Positions 49,864 to 59,536 of a stretch of 64,000 bases of DNA are shown one piece after another (position 1 is the first letter of the stretch; every line of letters begins with the position of its first letter). A model generated the notes under the pieces. It saw only the letters and a list, made by a program, of their open reading frames with translations. It made no database searches and was not told where the DNA came from. Source of the DNA: Bog-473 sp963838835 (GTDB taxonomy: Bacteria; Actinomycetota; Acidimicrobiia; Acidimicrobiales; RAAP-2). The translations under genes and the position numbers were made by a program. The DNA is taken from assembly GCA_963838835.1 (NCBI GenBank), contig CAWITA010000029.1, positions 1 through 64,000 of the forward strand. Reading direction: 5' to 3'.

Positions 49864-52116
49864 ATGCGCACCCTGGCCGGGTGGTGTGTCCGTCATCGCC
49901 GTAGCGTCCTCCTCTTGTGGCTGGCCGTGCTGGTGAGCTCCATCTTCATTGTCTCGTCCGTCGGTACGAGCTATTCGAACAACTTCCAGTTCCCGCACAC
50001 CCAGTCGTTCGACGCCATCAACCTCCTCAAGTCCGTGGCCCCGGCCCATTCGGGCGACACCGAGCAGGTGGTCTTCGGGACCTCGGGTGACGCCCGCCTC
50101 ACGGACCCCGCGGTCGGCCAGCGCATCAACAAGATGGTGGAGGAGATCAACGCACTGCCCAACGTGACCGCGGTCACCAGCCCCTACGACGCCGCCGGCA
50201 ACCTCATCAACCCGACCGAGAATCCGAACATCAATCACGACCAAACGGTCGGGTTCTTCCAGGTCAACTTCGACAAACAGACGAACAACATCTCGAACAG
50301 CGAGGCGAAGACCTTCGTCAACACGGTCACCAGGACGTCGGGCGACGGTTTGACGGTCGCCGTGACCGGTCCGCTGGCCGAAAACGCCAACAACCAGTCC
50401 TTCAGCAGTACCGGACTGGGCGTGCTGTTGGCGCTGATCGTGCTGCTGCTCGTCTTCGGGTCGATCTTCGCCGCCATCCTCCCGATCCTCTCTGCGCTGT
50501 TCGCATTGGGAACGGCGGTCGGTGTGATCGGCGTGCTCAGCCACGGCATCGGCATGCCCTCGATCTCGCCCGAGCTCACCCTCCTGATCGGGCTGGGGGT
50601 CGGCGTCGACTACGCCCTCTTCATCGTGACACGGCACCGGCAGGGCCTCATCGCCGGGCGCGACGTGGAGTCCTCGATCGTCAACGCGGTGAACACCTCG
50701 GGCCGCGCCGTGCTCTTCGCCGGGATCATCGTCTGCATCGCGCTGCTCGGCATGTTCGCCCTCGGCGTGAGCTTCCTTTACGGCCTGGCCGTGGCCGCCG
50801 CCATCGGCGTGGCGCTCACCATGGTGGCGGCCCTCACCCTCCTGCCCGCCATGCTCGGCTTCATCGGTCCCAAGGTCATGAGCCGCAAGCAGAAGAGGAA
50901 CCTGGCCGAGAATGGCCCGCGCATCGTCGGCGCAGACAGCAAGGGTTTCTGGCCCAACTGGGCCGACCGGGTGCAGAAGTACCCGTGGCTCTCGGCCGGC
51001 GTGGCCCTGATCATCATCGTGGCCATCGCCCTCCCCTTCTTCTCGCTCCAGCTGGGCTCGGCCGACCAGGGCACTGACCCGGCCGGAACGCCGACGCGGG
51101 TCGCCTTCGACATGCTGTCCAAGGGGTTCGGACCGGGGTACAACGGCCCCTTGATGCTCGTGGCCGTGGTGCAGCCGGACCAGCATGCCGTCATCGACAA
51201 CGTCAGACACGAGGTCATGCAGCAACCCGACGTGCACTCTGTCGCCCCTGCGCTCTACATCCCGAGCAAGACGGGCAACGGGGACGTCGTGCTCGTCAAC
51301 GTCTATCCCAACTCGGCCCCGCAGGACGCGTCGACCACCGACCTGGTGAACCACCTGCGGAGCGACACCGTCCCCCAGGCGGTCGGGCACTCCGGCGTGA
51401 ACATCCTGGTCGGGGGGACGACCGCCATCTACATCGACTTCGCCAACGTCCTGAGCGCCAAGTTGCCGCTCTTCATCGGCCTGGTCGTGCTGCTGTCCTT
51501 CCTGCTTCTCATGACCGTGTTCCGAAGCTTCGTGATCCCGTTGACCGCGGCGTGCATGAACCTGCTGTCCATCGGCGCGGCGCTCGGCATGCTCGTGGCG
51601 GTCTTCCAGTGGGGTGACCTGGGCTCGCTCATCGGCCTGCAGGGCACCAGCCCGGTCGAGGCGTTCCTCCCCGTCATGCTCTTCGCCATCCTCTTCGGGC
51701 TGTCGATGGACTACCAGGTCTTCCTGGTGTCACGGATGCACGAGGAGTACATCAAGTCCGGCGGCGACAACAGGGTCGCCGTGCGCAACGGCTTGGCCGC
51801 GACCGGCAAGACGATCACGGCAGCCGCGCTGATCATGATCCTCGTCTTCGGCTCGTTCATCCTGGGCGGGAACCGCATCATCAAGGAGTTCGGTATCGGG
51901 CTGGCCGGCGGGATCCTCGTCGATGCCCTCCTCATCCGGATGGCCATCGTCCCCTCGATCATGATGATGTTCGGCAAGGCCAACTGGTGGTTCCCGGCCT
52001 GGCTGGACCGGATCCTCCCCAAGCTGTCCGTCGACGCCGACGATCTGGCGACCCCCTCCCAAGACGAGACGGGGATGGAGCCCGAGCCCGAACTCGCCCG
52101 CACGCTCTCGCCCTAG
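49864..52116 (+). CDS. MMPL-family RND transporter
   Basis: The 750-residue protein shows the MMPL plan: first helix (VLLLWLAVLVSSIFIVSSVG), a large outside loop (50-170), helices with LLIGLGVGVDYALFIVTRHR (the G-x-x-x-D-Y motif), a second loop (380-520) and a second half with FAILFGLSMDYQVFLVSRMH (D-Y again). The two D-Y pairs relay protons. Actinobacterial MMPL proteins export lipids or siderophores. The ribosome binding site region GAGGAGATCCCCC lies before ATG 49864. Confidence 0.92.
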   Translation: MRTLAGWCVRHRRSVLLLWLAVLVSSIFIVSSVGTSYSNNFQFPHTQSFDAINLLKSVAPAHSGDTEQVVFGTSGDARLTDPAVGQRINKMVEEINALPNVTAVTSPYDAAGNLINPTENPNINHDQTVGFFQVNFDKQTNNISNSEAKTFVNTVTRTSGDGLTVAVTGPLAENANNQSFSSTGLGVLLALIVLLLVFGSIFAAILPILSALFALGTAVGVIGVLSHGIGMPSISPELTLLIGLGVGVDYALFIVTRHRQGLIAGRDVESSIVNAVNTSGRAVLFAGIIVCIALLGMFALGVSFLYGLAVAAAIGVALTMVAALTLLPAMLGFIGPKVMSRKQKRNLAENGPRIVGADSKGFWPNWADRVQKYPWLSAGVALIIIVAIALPFFSLQLGSADQGTDPAGTPTRVAFDMLSKGFGPGYNGPLMLVAVVQPDQHAVIDNVRHEVMQQPDVHSVAPALYIPSKTGNGDVVLVNVYPNSAPQDASTTDLVNHLRSDTVPQAVGHSGVNILVGGTTAIYIDFANVLSAKLPLFIGLVVLLSFLLLMTVFRSFVIPLTAACMNLLSIGAALGMLVAVFQWGDLGSLIGLQGTSPVEAFLPVMLFAILFGLSMDYQVFLVSRMHEEYIKSGGDNRVAVRNGLAATGKTITAAALIMILVFGSFILGGNRIIKEFGIGLAGGILVDALLIRMAIVPSIMMMFGKANWWFPAWLDRILPKLSVDADDLATPSQDETGMEPEPELARTLSP

Positions 52117-52165
52117 GTCCCCCGCCCTGCCTTCCGCCCGGCCGACGACCCTCGGGCTCGGGTCC

Positions 52166-53137
52166 TCACCAGGCGTAGTCCTCCGGTGCCGTCTTGTAGC
52201 CCGGGAAGATCTCGTCGAGGCGATCGAGGACCTTGTCGTCGAGCGTGATCTCGACCGCGCGCAGGGCCGACTCGAGATGCTCGGGCGTGCGCGGTCCGAC
52301 GATCGGGCCAGTGACGGCCGGTCTCGTCAGCAACCAGGCCAGCCCGACGGTGCCGGGATCCTCGCCCAATTCCGCGCAGAGGTCCTCGTAGGCCTCGAGC
52401 TGCGCACGCCGCTTCTCGATGGTCTCTGCGGCGCGCCCGGCGTAGCGCCGAGACCCGTCGCGCTCCTTGCGCACGACGCCGCCGAGCAGCCCGCCCTGGA
52501 GCGGCGACCACGGGATCACGCCCAGCCCGTAGGTCTCGGCCGCCGGCAGCACCTCGCGCTCGACGTCACGCACGATGAGGTTGTAGATCGACTGCTCGCT
52601 GACCAGCCCCATGAAGTTCCGCCGGGATGCGGCCTCCTGGGCCCGCGCGATGTGCCAGCCTGCGAAATTGGACGACCCCACGTAGAGGATCTTGCCCTCG
52701 TGGCGCAGCACCTCCATGGCCTCCCAGATCTCGTCCCAGCCGCTGCGACGGTCGATGTGATGCATCTGGTACAGGTCGATGTAGTCGGTCTGGAGGCGGC
52801 GCAGGCTGGCGTCGCAGGCCCGACGGATGTTGAGCGCCGACAGGCGGCCCTCGTTGGGCCACTCCCCCATGTCCCCGTACAGCTTGGTGGCGATGACCGT
52901 CCTCTCCCGGCGGCCGCCTCCCTGGGCGAACCAGCGGCCGACGATCTCCTCGGTCGCCCCCCGGCCCTTGGAGCGGCCGTAGACGTTGGCCGTGTCGAAG
53001 AAGTTGATCCCGGCCTCCAATCCGGCGTCCATGATGGAAAACGAGGTCGGCTCGTCCGTCTCGGGCCCAAAGTTCATGGTGCCGAGGCAGATGCGGCTGA
53101 CGGTGAGGCCGGTCCGGCCCAGGTGTGTGTAGCGCAT
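52166..53137 (-). CDS. Aldo/keto reductase
   Basis: From ATG 53137 (ATG-like starts four codons upstream are also open) the protein is about 323 residues. It has LGRTGLTVSRICLGTMNFGP, FFDTANVYGRSKG (catalytic Tyr), ATKLYGD (Lys) and YQMHHIDRRSGWDEIW (His), and ends with GPIVGPRTPEHLESAL, the NADPH-binding loop. It reduces aldehydes or ketones in a (beta/alpha)8 barrel. It is divergent from the second DUF35-thiolase pair. Confidence 0.9.
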   Translation of the reverse strand: MRYTHLGRTGLTVSRICLGTMNFGPETDEPTSFSIMDAGLEAGINFFDTANVYGRSKGRGATEEIVGRWFAQGGGRRERTVIATKLYGDMGEWPNEGRLSALNIRRACDASLRRLQTDYIDLYQMHHIDRRSGWDEIWEAMEVLRHEGKILYVGSSNFAGWHIARAQEAASRRNFMGLVSEQSIYNLIVRDVEREVLPAAETYGLGVIPWSPLQGGLLGGVVRKERDGSRRYAGRAAETIEKRRAQLEAYEDLCAELGEDPGTVGLAWLLTRPAVTGPIVGPRTPEHLESALRAVEITLDDKVLDRLDEIFPGYKTAPEDYAW

Positions 53138-53242
53138 GACGTCGACCATAACGGCCGAGACGGGAACAGAGGCCCGATTAGCGGTTCTTTTCCGGCTCCC
53201 GCTAGCGTGAGAACACGATTCTCACCCGAACTTGGGGGCACG

Positions 53243-53641
53243 ATGGCGCAGCAGATCCCACTAGTCGACTACCTGGAGCTCGGGGATGAGCCCCACCTGG
53301 TGGCCAACGAATGCGCGGCGTGCGGTGCCCGCTTCTTCGACCGCCGCAACGCCTGCGCCGCCTGCGAGGGCACCGACTTCGAGAAGGTCCGCGTGGCCAA
53401 TACGGGCGAGGTCCGGGCGTTCACCATCGTGGCCTTCGCCGCGCCGGGAATCCCGGTTCCCTTCGTCGCCGCAGTGGTCGACTGCGAAGGCACGAGCGTG
53501 CGGGCCAACCTGATCAACGTGACACCCGACCCCGAACACGTGTCACTGGGCATGAAGGTGCGTCTGGCCACCGAGGTGATCGGCACCGACGACAACGGCA
53601 CCGAAGCGATCGGCTTCGGCTTCGAACCACTGGGAGGTTGA
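53243..53641 (+). CDS. DUF35 OB-fold/zinc-ribbon protein, second pair
   Basis: The 132-residue protein starts at ATG 53243. The zinc ribbon is CAACGARFF and CAACEGTDF (about 24-43) and the OB fold includes GEVRAFTIVAFAAPGIPVPF and VRANLINV. Such proteins bind CoA esters and partner a thiolase. The stop lies 5 bases before the thiolase ATG. It lacks the N-terminal extension of the other DUF35 protein at 38236. Confidence 0.87.
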   Translation: MAQQIPLVDYLELGDEPHLVANECAACGARFFDRRNACAACEGTDFEKVRVANTGEVRAFTIVAFAAPGIPVPFVAAVVDCEGTSVRANLINVTPDPEHVSLGMKVRLATEVIGTDDNGTEAIGFGFEPLGG

Positions 53642-53646
53642 GCAGC

Positions 53647-54858
53647 ATGGCATCGGCATCCGAAGAGCTGTGGGTCCTGGGTATCCACATGACCAAGTTC
53701 GGCAAGCACCCGGACAAGGACACGACTGACCTGGCCGCCGAGGCCGTGCGCGGGGCGCTCGCCGATGGCGGCGTCACCATGAAGGACATGGGGATCATCG
53801 GCGCCGGCAATCTCATGGGCGGCGCGCTGCCGATCGGTCAGGTCGTCCAGAAGCAGCTGGGCCAGACCGGCATCCCCGTCTACAACGTGTCCAACGCATG
53901 TGCCACGGGCGCCACGGCGCTTCGGGTCGTCTGCATGTCCATCAAGGCAGGCGAGACCGACATGGGCCTGGCCTTCGGGGTCGAGAAGCTGGCCGGCGCC
54001 GGCCTGCTTGCCGGCGGGAGCCGCAAGAGCGACGACAACACCTTCACACCCTCGGGGCGCTTCGGCTCGGTGGCGGCCATCGACGGCCGCCTGGGCACCG
54101 AGACCATGCCCGGTGTCTTCGCACAGATCGGCATGGAGTACGGCCACCGCTACGGCGGCACCAGCTTCGAGCTCTTCGCGAAGATCAGCGAGAAGAACCA
54201 CATGCACTCGACGCTGAATCCGCTGGCGGCGTACACCAAGAAGATGACCCTCGACGAGATCATGAACGACGTGATGATCGCCTACCCCAACACGCGGCCG
54301 ATGTGCTCGGCCAACTGCGACGGCGCGGCAGCCGCGGTCGTCGTGTCGGGCTCCAAGCTCAAGACCCTGTCGCTCGAGCAGCAGAAACGCGCCGTCAAGA
54401 TCTCGGCGTCGATCCTCACCACGGACCCGTGGGAAGAAGCGTGCCAGATCCTGCCGAACGTCAACACACTCACGCGCAACGCGGCGACCCAGGCCTACGA
54501 ACAGGCCGGTGTGGGTCCCCAGGACTTGAACCTGGTGGAGCTGCACGACTGCTTCGCCACCGCCGAGCTGGTCCACTACGACAACCTGATGCTCTGCGAG
54601 CGGGGCGGTGCCGCCGACTACTTCCAGTCGGGTGCGACGTGGCGTGACGGGTCGACCCCGGTGAACGTCTCGGGCGGCCTCGAGTCGAAAGGCCACCCCA
54701 TCGCCGCCACCGGCATCGCCAACGTCTGGGAGGTGACGACCCACCTGCGCGGTGAGGCGGGAGACCGCCAGATCGCGGGCGCCAAGGTCGGCCTGACCCA
54801 CGTGATCGGCCTCGGCTCGGCTTGTGGGGTGCACATCTTGGAGAAGTCGGCCGCCTAG
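53647..54858 (+). CDS. Thiolase-family protein with catalytic cysteine
   Basis: The 403-residue protein has VYNVSNACATGATALRV, with the nucleophile in the N-A-C-A-T-G motif near residue 83. It also has ELHDCFATAELVHYD, ESKGHPIAATGIANVWE (the general-base His) and VIGLGSACGVHILE with a second Cys. It pairs with the DUF35 protein upstream. Unlike the 37064 protein it can form an acyl-enzyme, so thiolysis or condensation of an acyl-CoA is possible. Confidence 0.9.
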   Translation: MASASEELWVLGIHMTKFGKHPDKDTTDLAAEAVRGALADGGVTMKDMGIIGAGNLMGGALPIGQVVQKQLGQTGIPVYNVSNACATGATALRVVCMSIKAGETDMGLAFGVEKLAGAGLLAGGSRKSDDNTFTPSGRFGSVAAIDGRLGTETMPGVFAQIGMEYGHRYGGTSFELFAKISEKNHMHSTLNPLAAYTKKMTLDEIMNDVMIAYPNTRPMCSANCDGAAAAVVVSGSKLKTLSLEQQKRAVKISASILTTDPWEEACQILPNVNTLTRNAATQAYEQAGVGPQDLNLVELHDCFATAELVHYDNLMLCERGGAADYFQSGATWRDGSTPVNVSGGLESKGHPIAATGIANVWEVTTHLRGEAGDRQIAGAKVGLTHVIGLGSACGVHILEKSAA

Positions 54859-54885
54859 GAGACGTCCGCGGACGGGAGAGCGGAG

Positions 54886-55653
54886 GTGACCTCGTCCTCC
54901 TCGCCCGTGTACGACTCCATTGGGCTCGGTTACGTCGCGCATCGACGACCCGACCCACGGTGGGCGGCGGTGGTCGCCGAACACCTCCGTGGCGTCGACG
55001 CGGACGGTTTCGTGGTCAACGTGGGGGCCGGCACCGGTTCCTACGAGCCGACTCACTGTGCAGTGCTCGCGGTTGAGCCGTCCAGCGTCATGGTGACACA
55101 GCGGCCGACCGGCGCCGCGCCGGTCGTGCGGGCCAGCGCGTCGGCACTTCCGTTGGGCTCGGGACGCGCGGACGCTGCGCTGGCGATCCTGACCGTGCAC
55201 CACTGGGACGACGCCGCGGCCGGTCTGGCCGAGTTGTGCCGCATCGCGCCGCAGCGGATCGTGCTGGCGATCGATTTCGACTTGCACGCCACCTTTTGGC
55301 TGCTCGAGGAGTACCTGCCCGAGGTGGGCGACCACACTCGGTGCTGCGCTCCCGGATTCGAGGAGATCGCGGGCGCCATCGGGGCGACCACGTTGGTGCC
55401 GTTGCTCGTACCCCGCGACATGGAGGATGGCGTGCTCGGCGCCTATTGGTGTCGCCCGGAGGCGTACCTCGATCCTGGCGTCCGGGCCAACTGCTCAGGC
55501 CTGGCACTGGCCGATGCAGCCGTCATCGCTCGCGGTATCGACCGGCTCGCAGCGGACCTGGCCAACGGCGCGTGGCACGAGCGACACGCCGAATTCGACC
55601 ACCTCGATGCGGTGGATCTGGGGTACCGGCTCCTCGTCGCCGACGCTCGCTGA
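54886..55653 (+). CDS. Class I SAM-dependent methyltransferase
   Basis: The 255-residue protein from GTG 54886 has VVNVGAGTGSYEP (SAM loop), then AVEPSSVMVTQRP, ASALPLGSGRADAALAILTV and CRIAPQRIVLAIDFD. HHWDDAAAGLAEL is typical of the Methyltransf_11 group. It follows the thiolase on the same strand with a 27-base gap. Substrate unknown. Confidence 0.85.
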   Translation: MTSSSSPVYDSIGLGYVAHRRPDPRWAAVVAEHLRGVDADGFVVNVGAGTGSYEPTHCAVLAVEPSSVMVTQRPTGAAPVVRASASALPLGSGRADAALAILTVHHWDDAAAGLAELCRIAPQRIVLAIDFDLHATFWLLEEYLPEVGDHTRCCAPGFEEIAGAIGATTLVPLLVPRDMEDGVLGAYWCRPEAYLDPGVRANCSGLALADAAVIARGIDRLAADLANGAWHERHAEFDHLDAVDLGYRLLVADAR

Positions 55654-55678
55654 CCAGCGGGAGCGCTCGGCCGACCCC

Positions 55679-56923
55679 TCAGACCGCCGTCGCCTTGGCC
55701 GGCGGCGGACGTCCCCGCTGTTCGTTCTGGAGGCGTAGGCGGTTGTGGAACGCGCAGAGCAGCCGTCCGTTCTCTTGGGTGGTCGCGCCCCCTTCGGCGT
55801 AGGGCTCGATGTGGTCACCCTGGCAGTTCTCCGACGGCTCATAGCAATAGGGATGGGTGCACATCCGGTCGCGCACCTCGAGCGCCCGCCGGGTGCCGCC
55901 GGTGAAGAGCCGGGCGCGCACCGAGACGTCGACTCTGGTCCCCAACGAGAAAATGGCCCGCTCGAAGTAGGCGGCTTCGAGCCAGGGCACGACGGAAGCC
56001 GGGGCGAGGACGATGCCGTTCTCGATCTCGCAGATGCGCCCGTACAGCGTCTCGTAGCCCACCAGGACCGTGAACAGAGGCGCCGGCTTGAGGCCATCGG
56101 CGGGAGCGGTGCGGCTGCGGGTCGCCATCTCGACGAGGGCGTCGGCCCGGCGCTGCGCCGAGGTGCGAGCCAGCTCGTCGAGGTGCGCGGTCCGTCCCAG
56201 GCGCTCCCTGGCCTCGGCGCAGTCAGCCTCGAACAGGGCGTGTTCCAACCGGTTGAGCTCGGCCGAGACGATCGTCCCCGAGATGGGGTCGAGCGTCATC
56301 TGGCCCAAGAACATCCCGTCGATGCTGGGTTCGAGGTAGACGTTGCGCGCTGCCTCGCGTTCCTCGTCCTCGGCGTCGGCGCCCTCGGGGTCGGCGAGCT
56401 GCTTCCAGTAACGCAGCGCCCGGTAGAAGTCCTCGAACCCCATCTGGGCCGCCTGCGACACGAGCATGGCCTCGTCTCTCTGCATGGACGCCTCGGTGCG
56501 TTGCGCCCGCGCCGCGGCGATGGCCTTGGCCTGGTCGACACCGATCTCTCCGTCCCGCCAGGCCTGTGCGCACCTGGGCAGGTGGCGCAGCGCCCGGCCG
56601 AGGCGCACCCGGCGCCGGGCCGCCGGTCGCGGCACGCGACAACGCGTTGCGATCCACGCCGCCGCGGTCTTGGCCCCGTCGGCCGCCCACTCCTCTTGGG
56701 TCTCGAAGGCCGCACTCGCCTCGGTGACGAAGGCCTCGAGGCGCCCCAAGAGCCGGTGCAACTCTTCGATGGAGGCGCAGTCGCCGTAGTTGGCCGCGCC
56801 GGAGTCGACGAGTGCTCCGAGCGATTCGGCGAGTGCGTCCAACTCCATCGGGGCCATCGAAGCACGGCGCTGTGACACGAGGCCGGCGTTCGACGAGGAA
56901 GAAAACTTCACAATTTCCTGCAC
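55679..56923 (-). CDS. DUF222-HNH endonuclease-like protein (13E12 family)
   Basis: The 414-residue protein has a DUF222 region (about 30-310) and a C-terminal HNH nuclease: RDRMCTHPYCYEP (zinc Cys), CQGDHIEPYAEGGATTQENG (H-x-x-P and N) and LCAFHNRLR. This is the actinobacterial 13E12-repeat type, often in many copies and thought to be mobile or phage-related. The catalytic HNH residues appear intact. It is convergent with the methyltransferase gene. ATGs inside at MAPMEL are possible starts. Confidence 0.9.
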   Translation of the reverse strand: MQEIVKFSSSSNAGLVSQRRASMAPMELDALAESLGALVDSGAANYGDCASIEELHRLLGRLEAFVTEASAAFETQEEWAADGAKTAAAWIATRCRVPRPAARRRVRLGRALRHLPRCAQAWRDGEIGVDQAKAIAAARAQRTEASMQRDEAMLVSQAAQMGFEDFYRALRYWKQLADPEGADAEDEEREAARNVYLEPSIDGMFLGQMTLDPISGTIVSAELNRLEHALFEADCAEARERLGRTAHLDELARTSAQRRADALVEMATRSRTAPADGLKPAPLFTVLVGYETLYGRICEIENGIVLAPASVVPWLEAAYFERAIFSLGTRVDVSVRARLFTGGTRRALEVRDRMCTHPYCYEPSENCQGDHIEPYAEGGATTQENGRLLCAFHNRLRLQNEQRGRPPPAKATAV

Positions 56924-57043
56924 AAATCGCTCTTTGGCGCAACCGTTCTCCGGGGGGATCTGCGCCTGCGTGGTAGGTGATGGAGGTAGTGGCGTAGGTG
57001 GTGCGTCGTGGGGGGTGCGGTGGCCGGTGCGAGGTGGAAGGCG

Positions 57044-58426
57044 CTACGAAGCCTCAGCGGCGGCCAACGGCACGGGGCGGGCCAGGCTCCAGCTGAACGT
57101 GTCCTCGATGTCATCGAGCGCGAGCGGTGAGGCCAGATCCTCGACGGTTGGGCCCAGGCGGTCGGCGACCCTCTGCAGCAGGTCGCCGTCGAAGCCCCAC
57201 AGGGCAACGGCGTTACCGCCGAGGATGCGTCGGAGATCATCTTCGGGCATGCCCCCGAAGATGTAGCGCAGCGTCTCGCGGTGGACCGGCGCGGCGCCCT
57301 CGAGATGCGGGTAGTCCGCCCCCCACATCAGCTTGTCGATGCCGATGTCGTGGCGCATCTCAGCCTCGTAGCGCTTCATCAGCGAGCCGCCCAACCACAC
57401 ATGCTTTTCGAAGTAGTCACGGGGCCGCATCTGGAGGTAGGTGCGGACCGGAGCCCCGCCGTGGGTGTCGAAAAAGGACTCCATGTCTCTGATCAGAGAC
57501 GGCAGCCACTGCACGCCGTTCTCGGTGACCACGACCCTGAGGTCGGGGTGGCGGTCGAACACGCCGCCGAAGATCATGAACCACAGCGGCCGACGGGTGA
57601 AGACGAACACCTCGTAGAGGCCGAGCATGCCCCCATGGACCGGGTCGTAGAGGAACTTCGTGTCGGTCGCCGAGCCGGAGGCCCCGGTGTGCAGGTTCAC
57701 CACCATCTGGTGCTCCTCGCATGCGCTCCAGAACGGCTCGTAGTACTCGTCGGCGTACCCAGGCAGCTTGGACGTGACCGACATCGCGGGCAACATCACA
57801 CCACCGAAGATCCCGTTGGTCCGGGCCCACGCCATCTCAGCGACGGCGCGGTCCATGTCGTGGAAGTCGATCGGCATGCAGCCCGCCCGGCGACCCGGGG
57901 CGGCGGCGCAGAACTCAGCGAGCCAGCGCAGGTATCCGTGCAGCGCCGGCCAGACGACCTCGAGGCCTTTGTCCGACTGCGCCCCCAGGTACATGGCGGG
58001 CGAGAGTCCGCCCGCCAGGACGGGTCCCGGGAGGGTGACCTCGGCATGTATCCCCTGCTGCTCGAGTACCGAGAGACGCTTGCCGTCACCGTCGCCCGGC
58101 ACGACCCAGTCGGTGCCGTAGTGGGCCAGCCAACTCTCGGCGGCCGCGATGTCGACCCCCATGCCGGCGAGGCGCCGTGCCGCCGTTGCGCGCACCGGAT
58201 CGGACTCGTCCACCTCGCCCGGGTCGAATCCGCCGAACATCGAGATGGCCAGTGACGACAAGTCTCCGAACGCCGCCACGGCCTCGCGGTGGCCGGGGTC
58301 CACGTAGGAGAGGAAGTGGTCGAGGCTGTCCGGTGAGGCGTGGGTGTCGGCCGACACGACGACGTAATTGCGGCCGGTTTTGTCCCGCTGGCTCGTTCGC
58401 GCCGATCCGCTTGCTCCCTCATCCAT
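57044..58426 (-). CDS. Amidohydrolase_2-family metal-dependent hydrolase
   Basis: The 460-residue protein has VVSADTHASPDSLDHFLSYV (the D-x-H start of the barrel), HTGASGSATDTK, FGGVFDRHPDLRVVVTENGV (barrel histidine), and KLMWGADYPHLEGAAP (the late Asp motif). This is the ACMSD-like family that does decarboxylations and hydrolyses. Similar proteins lie near steroid and aromatic catabolic genes. Its N-terminal 20 residues are low complexity. Substrate unknown. Confidence 0.85.
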   Translation of the reverse strand: MDEGASGSARTSQRDKTGRNYVVVSADTHASPDSLDHFLSYVDPGHREAVAAFGDLSSLAISMFGGFDPGEVDESDPVRATAARRLAGMGVDIAAAESWLAHYGTDWVVPGDGDGKRLSVLEQQGIHAEVTLPGPVLAGGLSPAMYLGAQSDKGLEVVWPALHGYLRWLAEFCAAAPGRRAGCMPIDFHDMDRAVAEMAWARTNGIFGGVMLPAMSVTSKLPGYADEYYEPFWSACEEHQMVVNLHTGASGSATDTKFLYDPVHGGMLGLYEVFVFTRRPLWFMIFGGVFDRHPDLRVVVTENGVQWLPSLIRDMESFFDTHGGAPVRTYLQMRPRDYFEKHVWLGGSLMKRYEAEMRHDIGIDKLMWGADYPHLEGAAPVHRETLRYIFGGMPEDDLRRILGGNAVALWGFDGDLLQRVADRLGPTVEDLASPLALDDIEDTFSWSLARPVPLAAAEAS

Positions 58427-58535
58427 TGGAACCGTCCCCGTTCGAGATCTCCCTGGTCAGTCCTCCGCACACTATCTCTGGCCTCGTTCGTCCAAGCGTG
58501 GCACCACCAGCCGGTTAATTTGGCCGCGAACTCCC

Positions 58536-59315
58536 ATGCATACCTCCTCTACGGTCGTCCTGGTCCTGGCCGTCTTCGCCGCCAGCCTCGTGGAGATGGT
58601 CGAGGCGCTGACCATCGTCGTGGCCGCAGGGGTGAGCCGGGGGTGGCGCTCCGCGCTGGAGGGCGCTGCCGCGGCGGCAGCCGTCCTGGGCGTGCTCGTG
58701 CTGGCGGTGGGCGTCCCGCTCATTCGCTACGTCCCGATCGACTCGTTGCGCGTGGTCGTGGGGGCGCTCCTCCTCGTGCTCGGTCTGTCGTGGCTACGCA
58801 AGGCGATCCTCCGCTCGAGCGGCCACAAGGCCCTGCACGACGAGGACAAGATCTACGCCGACACGGTGGCCGAGCTCGACTCGGGTGACGAGGCAGCCGC
58901 AAGGTCGGGCGGGGGCCGCGACGGAGTCGGTTTCGCGGTGGCGTTCAAGGGGGTCTTCCTCGAGGGCATGGAGGTGGTGCTGATCGTCATCAGCCTCGGC
59001 GCGGCACAAAACCGCCTGGGCCTGGCCGCGCTGGCAGCGGGGGCGGCGGTCGTCCTCGTGGGCATCGTCGGCCTCCTGGTGGCGCGCCAGCTCAGCGAGG
59101 TCCCCGAGAACACCATCAAGACGTTGGTCGGCGTCATGCTCACCAGCTTCGGTGTGTTCTGGGTGGGCGAGGGCGCCGGGGTGAATTGGCCCGGCGGCGA
59201 CCTGGCCATCCCAGTGCTGGCCGGCTTCTTCGTGGTGGTCTACTTCGCGCTGACGGCCTTCATGCGAACGCTGCTTCCCGCCCCGGCGGTCGAGAGAGAG
59301 GGTGCGACGCAGTGA
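58536..59315 (+). CDS. Membrane protein with paired FTR1-like E-x-x-E motifs
   Basis: The 259-residue protein has about seven hydrophobic segments. The first, FAASLVEMVEALTIVVAAG, holds E20-x-x-E23. The fourth, GVFLEGMEVVLIVISLG, holds E143-G-M-E146. Such glutamate pairs in an inverted repeat recall the R-E-G-L-E motifs of FTR1 iron permeases, but the Arg is absent, which fits a COG4280-type membrane family. A hydrophilic loop (about 100-130) splits the halves. It may carry a metal ion. ATG 58536 is chosen by the hydrophobic start. Confidence 0.7.
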   Translation: MHTSSTVVLVLAVFAASLVEMVEALTIVVAAGVSRGWRSALEGAAAAAAVLGVLVLAVGVPLIRYVPIDSLRVVVGALLLVLGLSWLRKAILRSSGHKALHDEDKIYADTVAELDSGDEAAARSGGGRDGVGFAVAFKGVFLEGMEVVLIVISLGAAQNRLGLAALAAGAAVVLVGIVGLLVARQLSEVPENTIKTLVGVMLTSFGVFWVGEGAGVNWPGGDLAIPVLAGFFVVVYFALTAFMRTLLPAPAVEREGATQ

Positions 59316-59536
59316 TGGCGGCCATCAGAAAGGGACTGGTGGCGTTCGGCCGCTTCTGGTGGGACTTCTTGATCGGTGACACCCCCGAACTCGCGCTGGC
59401 GACCGGCGTCATCGTCGCCGTGGCCTTTCTGCTCGACGGTAGCCACCTCGTGGGGGCGATCCTCCTGCCGTTGCTCGCCACGGGCTTCCTCTTCCTCAGC
59501 GTGCTGCGCGGCCGGCGCCGGGTCCCCGGAGGGTAG
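59315..59536 (+). CDS. Small membrane protein, coupled to the FTR1-like gene
   Basis: The ATG at 59315 overlaps the previous stop (TGATG). The 73 residues include an amphipathic start (AIRKGLVAFGRFWWDFLIGD) and two helices (LALATGVIVAVAFLLDG; LVGAILLPLLATGFLFLSVL) with a basic tail. Tight coupling suggests it is a partner of the upstream membrane protein. Family unknown. Confidence 0.75.
   Translation: MAAIRKGLVAFGRFWWDFLIGDTPELALATGVIVAVAFLLDGSHLVGAILLPLLATGFLFLSVLRGRRRVPGG

Noticed and set aside
49864..51390. 509-codon minus frame opposite the MMPL gene
   Set aside because: His/Arg/Asp-rich low-complexity shadow; the plus-strand transporter has clear helices and motifs.
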